Source: Kingdonia uniflora
Lineage: Eukaryota > Streptophyta > Magnoliopsida > Ranunculales > Circaeasteraceae
NCBI GenBank assembly: GCA_014058105.1
Contig: JACGCM010002435.1
Span: 1,736,001-1,800,000, forward strand
Length of the DNA stretch: 64,000 nt
Direction: 5' to 3'
Numbering within the stretch: position 1 is the stretch's first letter; each line of letters opens with the position of its first letter. Positions 43,242 through 52,980 of this stretch are shown here, one piece after another. The notes beneath the pieces are model-generated. The model saw nothing but the letters and a program-made list of their open reading frames with translations. It was not told the origin of the DNA and ran no database searches. A program made the position numbers and the translations under genes.

Positions 43242-43479
43242 AAAAAAATTTCATCTGTGATTTCTAATTCTACTATTTCCTGTTCCTTACAGCATGGGAT
43301 CAAAGTTTGAAGTTGTTTGAATTTTTGCATCTTCTTCCTCATTGACTGCTGAAAGGCATTTCGAGCTGAACTGTGTAAAGTAATCTGGTAAATTTGTTTG
43401 GAACATTTTGTCATCTGTAAAGTATTCTGTAAGAGAAATTTTTGAACTAATGAAATGTCTTCGTTCTGGTATTTTAATT

Positions 43480-44080
43480 CTTTGTATCAAACTTGTTTGT
43501 GCAATTTTTCATTCTAAAATAGGAGTCTGCAAATAGGTATTAGTTTATCATGGCGTATGATGAGGAAAATTGAGCTGTAAGGATTATAATGTGGATATTG
43601 GTAAATGGTAGTTATAGGTGAGGTTTGAAAATTTTGAGGAGTTCAAAAGTGTGGTGATAGAAAGTAGATAATTTCTAAAAGATGACTGGGTTGCTTAAAA
43701 GGTATATGGTGTTTTTGCGATCTGTGTCTTCGAACTGGATAAAAGAATGTCTCGAACAGCGGAAAAAATTGATAAGGGCTGTAGGTGCCACTGTTGGACT
43801 TGCTTGACATTGTATGTTGTTATCTGCATATTTGCTCGTATAAAATCTAGGGAGATATTTTATAATATGGAAAGAATAACCTTTCACAATATTCTGGATT
43901 TGCTTGTTGATATTCTGTTGTCCAAAAATTTTCCTAGAAAAAATATATCCTTCAGCAAAATTTGTGGAGCGATCAAAATTTATAAAGATTTTAATGGTGA
44001 CTATATAAAGTAGGATTCTTGGCTCCTATGTATTGTATCTTCTCTAGGATTAATTTACTGTGGAGGTAGTGTGAGTAACC
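43480..44080. other. spacer between antisense frames 1 and 2
   Basis: No supported gene. Short frames exist on both strands (43747-44013 plus, 43675-43887 minus) but show no recognisable or duplicated protein pattern. It may hold a promoter or an intron. Confidence 0.4.
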
Positions 44081-44470
44081 ATGGTGAGGACGCATTCCCA
44101 ACAAGCTCAACATGTAGCAGATAGTAGGTTTTAGATCAAGGTTATTGAACTTCGTGAATGATATTTTTGTCAACTGCCATATAATGTTGTGTTACCGGAA
44201 TGGCCATTGAATATGTTCGGGCTGGATGTTGAAGGCAGGCGTGCAGAGTACGATCATTTTTTCAAGTATGATGTGTTTCGTAGTTCGCTGCTGGATGCCA
44301 CTGAGCGAGAGATGAATGTTCGACAGCTCGTATGTGATAAAATTGTTAAAGAGGATGCAAGGGCAGCAAGAGGAGAGATAATTCTTTGTGGGGAGGTAAA
44401 CCATCCAGGCTGCTTTAGATGTAACTACATAATTTTTCAAGATCGAACTGTGAAAGTTTACAATAAATAA
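44081..44470 (+). pseudogene. antisense frame 2 of gypsy 2: diverged paralogue of frame 1
   Basis: A 130-codon frame starts MVRTHSQQAQHVADSRF, has two stops (after SRF and after ELRE), continues YFCQLPYNVVLPEWPLNMFG and is clean from there to TAA at 44470. Against frame 1 the order is the same: MV(T/R)-x-(R/H), x-EL-x(2)-(R/E)-YF-x(2)-QP/LP, then DHFFKYDVFRSSLLDATERE beside MVRFHYLLISEAERRNG, and KIVKEDARAARGE beside EVVTIKDETAG. The C terminus differs (no Gly-rich tail; ends DRTVKVYNK). Tandem duplication followed by divergence is the simplest reading. Function unknown. Confidence 0.5.
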
Positions 44471-44745
44471 GTAGTCTGTTAGCAGTAATTTGTTTGTGTG
44501 ATCTATTTTATGGAGAACGAGGCATAGTTTGTTATATCGAACTGAGATGAATAAGAATAAAGTATTTTGTTTTATTGTTTTATGTGTAGATTTGTGGATT
44601 ACAACTATATGATTTTAACAATTGTATAGATATCTCTGAATTTTGAATGCTGAACTATTTAGGAAAGTCGTACGATCTTGGTAGAGTATAAAAATAAGGT
44701 GATTGGTTAATTGTACTGTGTTCAGGAAGAGGTACAAAATTTGTA

Positions 44746-44859
44746 ATGGCAGAAAATAGAAACAGACATGATGATAATAGATGTTATCACAGAGGTCGTG
44801 ATGACTATGTTACCCAAAAAGACGTGCATGTTGATACAGTAAGGATGGCTGACACATGA
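44746..44859 (+). pseudogene. antisense frame 3 of gypsy 2: short basic N-terminal piece
   Basis: The frame MAENRNRHDDNRCYHRGRDD ends at TGA after VDTVRMADT; further codons in the same frame (LKEPSFQKLGESIKTC) run on with more stops to about 45060. Arg/Asp-rich. It could be the decayed start of a third protein in this block. Not recognised. Confidence 0.3.
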
Positions 44860-45486
44860 TTGAAAGAGCCGTCATTTCAAAAATTGGGGGAGAGTATAAA
44901 AACTTGTATCTCTCTCCCTCATAAATTACCAACAGTTGTAAAGAGAGAAAAAAGTTATACAAATCCCATTTCCACATAGAGGAAACGTTTGAGTTCTGGC
45001 TGTAATTTGAGATAGAGAGGTTCATTGGGTGATAAAAAATTATCTAAAATGTGTCGGGAGTGTTCATCTTTAGGAAAATGTCTAGATAAAGCATAAGATT
45101 GTTACTCTTAAAGTACAAGTTGGTAACCTGTGTCTCTGTTTATTTGATTTGTATTTGCTAGTACTCTGTATGATGTTATCTGTTTATGTTTATAGATTGA
45201 GGGTAAAGTAAGTTGATAATGTAGGGGTTTTAAGATCTATGAATAACTGATGAAAGAGTTATGTAATATTGAAGCTTTGTCATTTGAAGAAGTTGTAGAG
45301 AGAGAAAATGTTTGTTTGGAGAAGAAAAGGAAAAACTTGAAATGATTGTCTTTTGTTTTTTAGGAAATTGTAGAGCAGGTGTGTTGACTGGGTAGAAATT
45401 TGGGTGGGCCTATTTTTACTGTGTATAAGGTATAATATGGAAAGTATAGATAATGATAAAATATTTTGTGTATCTATAGGTCCAAT

Positions 45487-46314
45487 ATGCATTCCAAACC
45501 TAGTATTCCCACAAGTAGATTTGTAGTATCTTCGAGTTTGGAGAAGATCTCATCGTCAGGGAGGAAGGATGAGAGTGACGCCATGGATGGGACTGTAGAA
45601 GTTGGTGATACGAGTAGCATAGAGAAGGAGATAGAGGATAGAAAAGAGATGGATAATGTATTTGTTATATACCCAGAGGGAGTAGATGTAGGAAAAAATT
45701 ATTAAAATATAAAAAGAAATTGCAAGGAGAATGGGGAAGCTATCTGGGGAACCAAGGTCACTGGTTTAGGGCTTATGTCCCAGGAAAAGGGGAGGAAGCG
45801 TTATACTACCAAGTGCCTTGCTTGGAGAAGTGGATAAATGAGAGAGAGATTGGTGATGATGTTACTTTTTCATACTATAACAGCCTAGGGCTATCAGGTC
45901 CGAATGATGGGTTTCTACCTGAACCAGGTCGTGTATGGGCTTAGAATCCCTCTGAATTATTTTCAAAAAAGGGTTATGAACAAACTGCAGTGTTGTCCTG
46001 CCCAACTAAATGGGAATGTTTATGAGATGATGAGGGTATGCGCAACACTAAATGAGAAATGAAGAAAAGAAGGGACTGTCAAGAAGTTTAAAGCCAATGG
46101 CGTATTAAAGTTTTATAAATAGAAATATGTCGAAGGTCGAAGTAGTGGTTACCTTTATAGTGACTCATCCAAGCCGAAATTTTATGATTTTGAATCTGCG
46201 GATAGACCGTGGAACGATCACCTTGTATGGGTAGGGGGTAACTCTATGCAGGTTCTAGATGAACCAGCGCTCATTCTAAACCATAAATACTATAACCCGA
46301 GTAAGAAATGTTGA
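45487..46314 (+). pseudogene. antisense frame 4 of gypsy 2: N-terminal half of a large unknown protein
   Basis: From an ATG at 45487 (MHSKPSIPTSRFVVSSSLEK), Ser-rich then acidic (GDTSSIEKEIEDRKEMDNVF), a frame change near 45705 leads to LQGEWGSYLGNQGHWFRAYV, YYQVPCLEKWINEREIGDDV, NSLGLSGPNDGFLPEPGRVW, and later YLYSDSSKPKFYDFESADRP ending near 46314. A CTATAGGT junction just before the ATG may be a splice acceptor. The W- and G-rich middle could be a folded domain. A similarity to the 'putative gypsy type transposon' family (PF04195), common in such antisense genes, was considered but not established. It continues into the coiled-coil part below. Confidence 0.5.
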
Positions 46315-46384
46315 TCAATCTTCGACTAACCAATATCCTATCTTTGAACTGTTAATTAATGTTATGCTCCCCCTTTTTTTTTGT

Positions 46385-49174
46385 CAGAACCCAAACCTTC
46401 ATCGGCGCCTGACACTACTAGCCTAATCGACTGTATTGCTCGAGGTCAAGAAAATTTAAAGCAAGTACTTGGTGAACTCGGTATTCGTATGGATAAAAGG
46501 GTAGATTCCATTGCACCAAAGGTTTAGTGAGCTCACAAGAAATGAGTTATGCCTAAAGAGAAAGCTCAACTGACTGTGGATGATGTTCTTAGTATTCCAC
46601 GCACCTGCTCCTGAAAGTCTGAAGTGGACTACTCGTAGGTTGAGAAGGTTAGCTCTGTAAGGTACGCTTGCCACTGGGGTTGTGACCATAGAACAAGAGA
46701 TCGCAAAAACTCTACATGTTGTGGAAGAAAGACAGGAAGTGAGAACGATTAATACTATAGAAGACAAAACATTATTAGGAAAGACAGCTCTCGTACTATC
46801 CCTTATGCTACATCAAGGATGAAAGAGCTAGAGTAGAAGTACTAGTTGATGGCAAGGACCGATCTGAAGCAGCTCGATAAAGAGTGTCAGGAACATGCTT
46901 TTGCGGTATGTGTTTGAAATCTTTAACTGTCTTGTATTCGAACTGAGAGTTGTTGTTCTGAACTTGTGCTTGTGTATATTTTGTATTGGCAGCTCATAAT
47001 GTTACTGAAGGGGGTGACAAAATATCTTGATAAGAGGGGCCAAGAGTTTGGGGAACTTACTCTAAATTTTGACGCTCAATCAGCTCATCTGAAAGAACTT
47101 AAAGCTGAGCTCGAGCAAGAGAAAGACAAGGGAGCCGCAGATGCTAAAGCGGCTGTAGAGTTCGCAAAAATATATAGACATATGGCAAAGCATGATGACA
47201 ATATATCAAAATCAATCAAGGCACTGAAGGTGGAAAGAGATCACTTTATCCAATCTTACTATAATTTTCGATTGATGAAAGCTAACGTGGAGCTAGGCTG
47301 AACTGGCAGATATGATAAAAGAGTCCTTTCAGAGGGTGTTAACAAAGTAATAGCTGATATTGTTGATTCCCCTAAGAAAATGTTGGAGCTTCCACCAAAA
47401 GGTACCGAGCCAATCTGATCGGCTGGGAAAACATTGGATCATCTGTCAAAACATGTTAATCCAGTCCAGCCTGTTGGAAAAACATTGGAGCCTCCACCTG
47501 AGCGTCATATAGCAAGTATCATTGATTTTTATGGGGGAGAACTAGTGAGGTAGAAAATGAATTTAGGAAGTTCGTAACAGAATGTGGGGAGGATTTTAAT
47601 CTTGAGAATGCCAAGGCTGAAAATATGTGGTTTACCGAAGAGGAAGGGGAATTTGTTGGTGAAAAACCCAATCCTAGGTCGAGGGAATTGTTGCCAGAAG
47701 AGGATGAGGAAGAGGTCAAGAATCTGATACCCCGATCGTGGTGCAAACAACGTCAGCAGGAGGTGATGACCTTTACATCTCCCATAGATTTTCAAGTAAT
47801 GAATAGAAAGAGTCTGAGAGATAATGGACAATCCTCACGTATCTCGAAGAAGTAAAAATAGATTGTTCTGGTTTTTACCTATTCTTCATATGTGTTAGAT
47901 CTTTGTATACTATTTTTGTTTGATGATACAAAAAATTTGTTCTCTGTGATGAGAAATAGAATGATGTATCAATATTATTCATATATCATGTTCCTGTTTA
48001 AACTTGCGAACTGTAATATGTAACCTGTTTGAAGAAAATGAATTATTATACATGCGAACTGTTATAATAGGTAAAATTGGTAGTTGTTCAGAGTCAATAT
48101 GAGGGGTTACGTGTTTGAAACAAACAATTGAACGCCGAACTAATTTCATGTCAGGGGCACTAAAGAGTGTTATCGAATTAGAAGGAAAAACAAAGGCGAA
48201 GATATCACAGGAATGGAATACTGTCATTCATTTGTCCGAAAAACTGCAAGACAAAGGGACTGAGCTAAACAGGACGCGAATGCGCAATACAAAGTTGCAA
48301 ACGGCTTCGAGGAAGGAAGAAAATAAGATAAAAGATTTGCAATTTTGGGTAAAAAGAAATGATACACGAGTCACCGTTTCAGAGACAAAAGCTCGTGCTC
48401 AGATATACAAAGTTTTGTGGTTAGTTACTGATGTGATGATAAAGAAGATGGAAGAGGCCCGCAATAAACAGAATGAAAGCATAAATGAAGCTTGGAACAA
48501 GTTATTTTCTCTAGATTATACCATACAGCTGTTGGGGCTGGACATCTTGGAGTATCAATCAAAAAATATGAAATTACGTGATACAAATACCAAGTTAAAT
48601 GCTAATCTTTTAAAAGCGGAAATAAGTCTTAATAACATTAAAGTAAATAATGATCATCGTGAGGTTGAAATGGAGGGGTCACTATCTTTGATTTACCACA
48701 TGGACAAATTTATGACCGAGTTTGAGACTAGGCATGATGCGATGTTGGCTGAAAAACGAGTTGTGGAACACCGTTATGACAGTTTGGAGGTTTCATTGAA
48801 AGAAGTGAATAGAAAACTTGGTAAATTTGTTCCTCATGATAGACTCAAGAGTGAGGTAGGTAATACAAATGTGAGAGAGAGATGACAGTAGTGCTCTCCT
48901 TTTTGTATATGAATTCAATAGATTAGAGGCGAAGAGTAAAATGGTGTATGACGGTTTAGTTGCAAAAGGTGTACAGTACGAAATCAGGCGGATTTGATCA
49001 GAGTACCTTGATCCAATGATGGCAAAAATTGACACTCTAAAAAAGAGGATGATTAGGGAAGGAAAAAAAATTATCATTGGGAGGATGCCAGAGTTTATGC
49101 GCAAGCATTTGTATTGGCATGGGGAAAGTTCGAGGGGTGATGATGTGATCGAGAGTTCGAGCGATAGTGGTTGA
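46385..49174 (+). pseudogene. antisense frame 5 of gypsy 2: long coiled-coil region
   Basis: Pieces in order: CIARGQENLKQVLGELGIRM (about 46430); a clean stretch 46990-47301 (YLDKRGQEFGELTLNFDAQS, LKELKAELEQEKDKGAADAK); an acidic piece 47625-47855 (EEEGEFVGEKPNPRSRELLP); a clean 256-codon stretch 48115-48885 (SVIELEGKTKAKISQEWNTV, MKLRDTNTKLNANLLKAEIS); and a last piece ending YWHGESSRGDDVIESSSDSG then TGA at 49174. Regular Leu/Glu/Lys heptads predict an extended coiled coil of several hundred residues. Likely one multi-exon gene with frame 4: introns are suggested by GTAGGTAATAC near 48855 and an AATAG before 48925. It is a structural or scaffold-type protein by appearance; no enzyme motif is seen. 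Confidence 0.55.
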
Positions 49175-49324
49175 TGATGTTAAAGATAGTAAGAGTGTAA
49201 TAGATATAGAATTGTTTAAAAAGTAGTGTGAATGATCTGTATTTATGTATACTGACCTTTGTATGAACCAATTGAATTGTTGTCGTCTTGCTTGGCGTTT
49301 AGTCACATAATAAGGGGGTAGTCT

Positions 49325-49810
49325 GACCGAAGCAACAAACAATCTAAAATGTATAGAGGATTAGTTTGTCTGAGACAACAAATAATCTGTAATGTATAAA
49401 AGATTGGTATGGCTGAAGCAACAAACAATCTGTAATGTATAGAGGATCAAATTGGCTGAAGCAACAAATGATCTGTAATGTATAGGTGATCAGTTTGGCT
49501 GAGGTAACAAACGATCTGTAATGTATGGAGGATCGGCTTGGCTGAAGCAACAAATGATCTGTAATGTATAGAGGATTAGTTTGGCTTAAACAACAAACGA
49601 TCTGTAATGTATAATCTGATTGGTCAAATTGGACGAACCATTAATCGACCTATAATATATTAGATGGGTTGGTCGAATTGGGCGAACCAATAAGCGACCT
49701 GTAATGTATTAGATGATCAGTTTGGCTAAAGTAATAAATGATATATGTAATGTATAGAGGATCAATTTGGCTGAAGCAACAAACAATCTGTAATCTGTAT
49801 ATAGAAGTAT
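49325..49810. repeat. 43-bp tandem repeats
   Basis: About nine units of consensus GATCAGTTTGGCTGAAGCAA + CAAAYGATCTGTAATGTATA + GAG, with two diverged units about 49610-49700 (GGTCAAATTGGACGAACCA). They lie downstream of the antisense gene end and before the integrase end. Long minus-strand frames here are only a by-product of the repeat. Confidence 0.85.
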
Positions 49811-49834
49811 TTGTTTAATATATTAGAAAAGTAC

Positions 49835-50035
49835 TATAATATAGGGCAATCAGACACAAGTATTTCATTGTTGTAAGATTGACGTACAAAGGATGTTAGA
49901 TAGAGTATTATATGATATAGTAAAAAGTACTCAAATGTATGGGGATCAAACATAAGTATTTTATTGATGTAAGATCGACATACAAGATGATAGATTTATT
50001 TAGAAATGTATACTGTGATAGAGTATTATCTTTGA
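49835..50035. repeat. about 110-bp imperfect direct repeat, two copies
   Basis: AATATAGGGCAATCAGACACAAGTATTTCATTG...GATAGAGTATTATATGATATAG recurs as ATGTATGGGGATCAAACATAAGTATTTTATTG...GATAGAGTATTATCTTTGATATAG (only short parts quoted). It sits just after the integrase stop on the minus strand, so it is 3' to pol. Confidence 0.7.
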
Positions 50036-50782
50036 TATAGCCTCAAGCACCTCATGTTCTAAGGATTAGGAACTCGTTCCCCATTTTCTGTGACGAGATC
50101 GTAAGAACCGAAGCCTTTTTTTCCAATAATGATAAAGGACCTTCCCAATTTCTGGCCAATTTTCCAGTATTGACTTCTTTTTTGTGTTTGGGAACTTTTT
50201 AGAGAACGAGATCTTTGATTTCGAACTCTCTATGAGAAACTCGTTTGTTATAAGATCGGGCTAAAGTTTGGTGGTATTTGCCCAAGTTCAAGATTGCTCG
50301 GTCTCGAGTTTCTGGGATCCAGTTCATGTTACATGTCAACTAGAATTCATTTTCTTCATCTGTCATGGTATGGTCGCGCAACGAGTGACGATATTGTATA
50401 GGGATGATTGCTTCTATACCATATGTTAAGAGGAACGTCGTGTATCTAGTTGACATCCGAGGAGCTGTGCGATATGCCTATAGTGTAATTAGTGATTTCT
50501 GCCTGACCATTTCCTTGTGGGCAATATGGATTAGAAGGGGAGTGGATAATGTTGCGTTGATTGAAGAACTCAACGACTCTGAAGCCAACAAATTGAGGCC
50601 CATTATTGATTCTGATGAGATGGGGGCATCTAAACCGAATGATGATGGTTTCCCATATAAATTTGATGAATTTGTCTTCTCTCGTGTAGTACAGAGGGAC
50701 TACTTCCACCTATTTAGTAAAGTAATTTGTACTACTAGGATATGCTTCATTTTGCCTGGTATAATGGGGAATTCTCCTATAT
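50024..50782 (-). pseudogene. Ty3/gypsy integrase, C-terminal two thirds
   Basis: The minus strand reads GEFPIIPGKMKHILVV, a frame change, YFTK-stop-VEVVPLYYTREDK, then FIKFIWETIIIRFRCPHLIR and NNGPQFVGFRVVEFFNQRNI: the integrase core with the second Asp replaced by Asn (NNGPQF for DNGxQF). YCPQGNGQAE follows with the Glu. The C-terminal region near 50170-50040 gives GSYDLVTENGERVPNP and N-x-x-x-LRLYQR, the GAY/F-x-L...DGxxxPxxWN pattern of non-chromodomain gypsy elements. It is truncated at its start by the deletion described for the element. It joined the cDNA to the genome in the intact element. Confidence 0.85.
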
Positions 50783-51735
50783 ATAGCCACTACACCTACT
50801 ACAGATTATGATACTCTTCAGATATTTGGGTGTCCGGCATACTATCATGTTAAGGATGGTAAGTTGGATCTAGGAGCAAGGAAGGCCATTTTTCTAGGTA
50901 AGAAGAATGGTGCAAAAGAGGCTACTAGTTATGGGATATGAGAGACCAAAAGATCATTCTGAGCATAGATGTTACTTTTGATGAGGCTTTTATGATAAAA
51001 TCGTATGTCTCTGAGCACACAAAGAAGACGACCAGCGAGGTTTTGCAGCGGGTGGAGATTGATGCGTCTTCATATTGGCCTGAGAGTTCCGTACAAAAGG
51101 GGGTATCATCTACCGATGTGGCAACGGGTGATGAGCCATTAGTTCATGCTCCAAATGATGAAGACACAGACGATGGTGGAGTATTTGGTAGTGCGGATGA
51201 GGTGATACGATTGTGGAGTCATTTGTAACTAGTAAACCAAAGAGAAATGTAGGTAAGCCAGAATGGCTTACAAAGGACATGGTACTTCCAAAGGCCAAGG
51301 CCATGGTAGCCTATGCACTACCGATTGTTAAAGGTGTTCCTTCCATGGCTAAATATTGGGAGGAAGCAAGGATAGAAGAGATGTATTCTCTTTGCAAGAA
51401 TGAAAGTTGGCAACTTTCAAAGTTGCTTAAGGAAAGGAGGGCGACCGGTGGTAAATGAGTCTACAAAAGGAAACAAGGATCTTAAGATGGTGCTACGCTT
51501 CAAGGCAAGTCTAGTGGTAAAATACTTCTCCAATTGTATCCTATTGGTCTTGGTAATGCATTTGAATTGAAGTTACACAACTCGATGTTAAGACGGCATT
51601 CTTACATGGGAAGTTGATGGAAAAGATCAAAATGACTCAGCCGAGTGGGTTTACTATTACTAGAGAGGAAGATATGTGTCAATTGATGAAGAGATTGTTG
51701 TACGGATTGAAGAGGCCTCCAAGATAATAGTAAAA

Positions 51736-52257
51736 ACAAACTCTTGATATGGAGATTCATAGAGATAGAGAAATTGATCTCTTTCCTATGGATTGATTTG
51801 GCCCCTTACAAGGATTTTGGTGAGAACTATGGACGACTTGATCCATGGCGGTACGTAGGCAACCATTGATTTGGTGCAGTCGATTTGGGTTCCTTGGGAT
51901 GTTAGGTTGATTTGGGTCCTTTTGGGACGCTTGGCCCGATTTGGTCTTTTGGGATGCTTGGTTTGATTTTGGTTCCTTGGGACATTTGGTTTGTTTCTTG
52001 GTCATTTGGGATGCTTGGTTCGATTTTGGTTCTGTGGGATATTTGGTTTGGTTTTTGGTCCTTTCGGGACGCTTGGTTTGGATTTGGCCCTTTTGGGGAC
52101 GCTTGGTTTGGTTGGTTTCCTTAAGCCGTTTGTGTGTTTGGGTCTTTAGGGATATTTGATGGAGGAGAGGGCTTGCTTGGGTCCATTTGGATTGTTACTA
52201 TGTTCAGCTTAGATTTTGGTTCGTTGGGTTGGGGAAATCTTCACCGAGGTGGAGAAT
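51736..52257. repeat. minisatellite of 27-30 bp units before the D 3' LTR
   Basis: From 51882 to about 52118 eight to nine units of type GATTTTGGTTCCTTGGGACA + TTTGGTTT run head to tail. The region takes the place where the rest of RT and RNase H of element D should be. The polypurine tract CGAGGTGGAGAAT precedes the LTR at 52258. 51736-51881 shows no coding pattern. Confidence 0.82.
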
Positions 52258-52807
52258 TGTGGAGATTTGTGCGTTTTGGGTTTTGGTCTTGGTCATTCGA
52301 ACGACCCTCGAATCCGTTCGAACAACCCTCATACACCTCCTTGGAATTTTAGCCCAAGCTACCCAAGTTATTCAAATGACTATATATTTTGTTCAAACGA
52401 CCTTTGAATAACTCCCTAGAATTTTGGCCCAGCCTCTCATTTCGTTCGAATGAAAATATGAAACTCTATTTTTGGATGGTTTTATAACCACTTGCATGCC
52501 TCAAGATTTGAGTGATTGTAAAGAGTCTGTAGTATATAAAGGGAAACTTAGGTTTTTTTATAGTCATCCTTGAGTCAATCCTTTTGGTGAGAACATTTGG
52601 AGAGGATTTCTTGAGTAAGAAATCCTAATTGGGATTGAGTGATTATTATCGAGATCTTGAATAAACTCTCTCTTTCTCTCTCACACGGTGGACGTAGGCA
52701 ATTTGCTGAACCACCTTAAACTTGGTGTTGTGTATTTCTTTGTTTGTGCTTGTTTGTGACTAACTCAATCGATTTAAAGTTTCGGCTTCCGAGCATACGA
52801 CTCAACA
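52258..52807 (+). repeat. element D 3' LTR (550 bp)
   Basis: Begins TGTGGAGATTTGTGCGTTTT and ends CGACTCAACA, followed by the duplication TAGGG. It aligns with the 5' LTR including TCATTCGAACGACC, AGTATATAAAGGGAAACTTAG and CACACGGTGGACGTAGGCAA. Confidence 0.88.
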
Positions 52808-52980
52808 TAGGGTTAGGTTTAAGAAGAGATAGACTTACAAGTCTCCACTCTAGATATAGGGAGACTCCCCTACTATGAAACTGATTGTTTACATCTCTAT
52901 TAGCCTTTTGGAGCCTTAATGGAATCTCTCTATCTCCTTATATGTGTTCTACATTGGTTGATAGATATTAGACGATTACA

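Larger units (their letters stand above)
41722..50794 (-). mobile_element. gypsy element 2, minus-oriented, internally deleted, in the integrase of D
   Basis: Target duplication CCTAT (41717-41721) and CCTAC (50795-50799), one change; removing the insert rejoins the D reading frame (GKP-[IT]-T-DYDTLQIFGC). The left end is a full 3' LTR. At the right end the minus strand starts TGTAGTGGCTATATATAGG: the first nine to thirteen bases match the LTR start TGTAGTGGCTTATTCAGC and then jump into integrase coding sequence. So the 5' LTR, gag, protease, RT and RNase H were lost by an internal deletion that kept the terminus. Between integrase and 3' LTR lies a 6.5 kb block of plus-strand frames. Confidence 0.8.
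33505..51735 (+). pseudogene. element D gag-pol in three pieces (33505-33947, 40157-41721, 50800-51735)
   Basis: Gag starts at 33505 (MGDDVEASSSALKRNTTVKF; FNNINNFGIWRCEVIDALN) and reaches SMSEHLNDFIKLLVDL before the LINE. It resumes after 40157 with LANLKVVVGDEDKALLFLNS, an RSKSGGRGGNQNN linker, and a knuckle in which one Cys is Tyr (CMIYKEMGHWKIEC). The protease has DSSA where DSGA is usual (WILDSSAINHICP, about 40655). Pre-integrase and integrase follow: LWHMRLSHAEEKSLK, FCEHCILEKQ, LDFVHSDVWGPTRNASLGEK, FLDDFSRW. The gypsy insertion splits WSGKPI from DYDTLQIFGCPAYYHV. The third piece runs through the IN-RT linker into reverse transcriptase (LDVKTAFLHGKLMEKIKMTQ, LMKRLLYGLKRPP) and stops there. 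The rest of RT and all of RNase H are absent, replaced by a minisatellite region. Confidence 0.87.
32825..52807 (+). mobile_element. copia element D, inserted in the 5' LTR of X
   Basis: 5' LTR 32825-33391 and 3' LTR 52258-52807 align from TGxGRAGATTTGTGxxTTTTGGG to CGACTCAAxA. The target duplication TAGGG is exact (32820-32824 and 52808-52812) and removing D rejoins the X LTR. The primer site after the 5' LTR and gag-pol pieces confirm a plus-strand copia. Its internal region is split by a LINE (33948-40156) and a gypsy element (41722-50794). Without them D would be about 4.7 kb, with most RNase H missing. Confidence 0.88.

Noticed and set aside
45720..45944. Assignment to the PF04195 'putative gypsy type transposon' family
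   Set aside because: Position and the coiled-coil partner fit, but I could not see the diagnostic motif clearly.
49344..49553. Minus-strand frame across the 43-bp repeats
   Set aside because: Repeat-driven open frame with no independent protein pattern.
49325..49810. CRISPR-like array
   Set aside because: Units are contiguous and diverged with no unique spacers, and the context is a plant retrotransposon.
41700..50800. ATAGC at 41726-41730 and 50783-50787 as the target duplication of gypsy 2
   Set aside because: With those boundaries the LTR start TGTAGTGGC would lie outside the element; CCTAT/CCTAC places both LTR termini correctly and restores the host frame.
41717..50803. 9-bp duplication CCTATTACA/CCTACTACA suggesting a MULE
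   Set aside because: The left end is an LTR with a polypurine tract and the right end starts with the LTR terminus, so a 5-bp retroviral-type duplication fits better; the extra match is partly LTR sequence.
51757..52124. Frames on both strands over the 28-bp minisatellite
   Set aside because: Products of the minisatellite; composition is purely repetitive.
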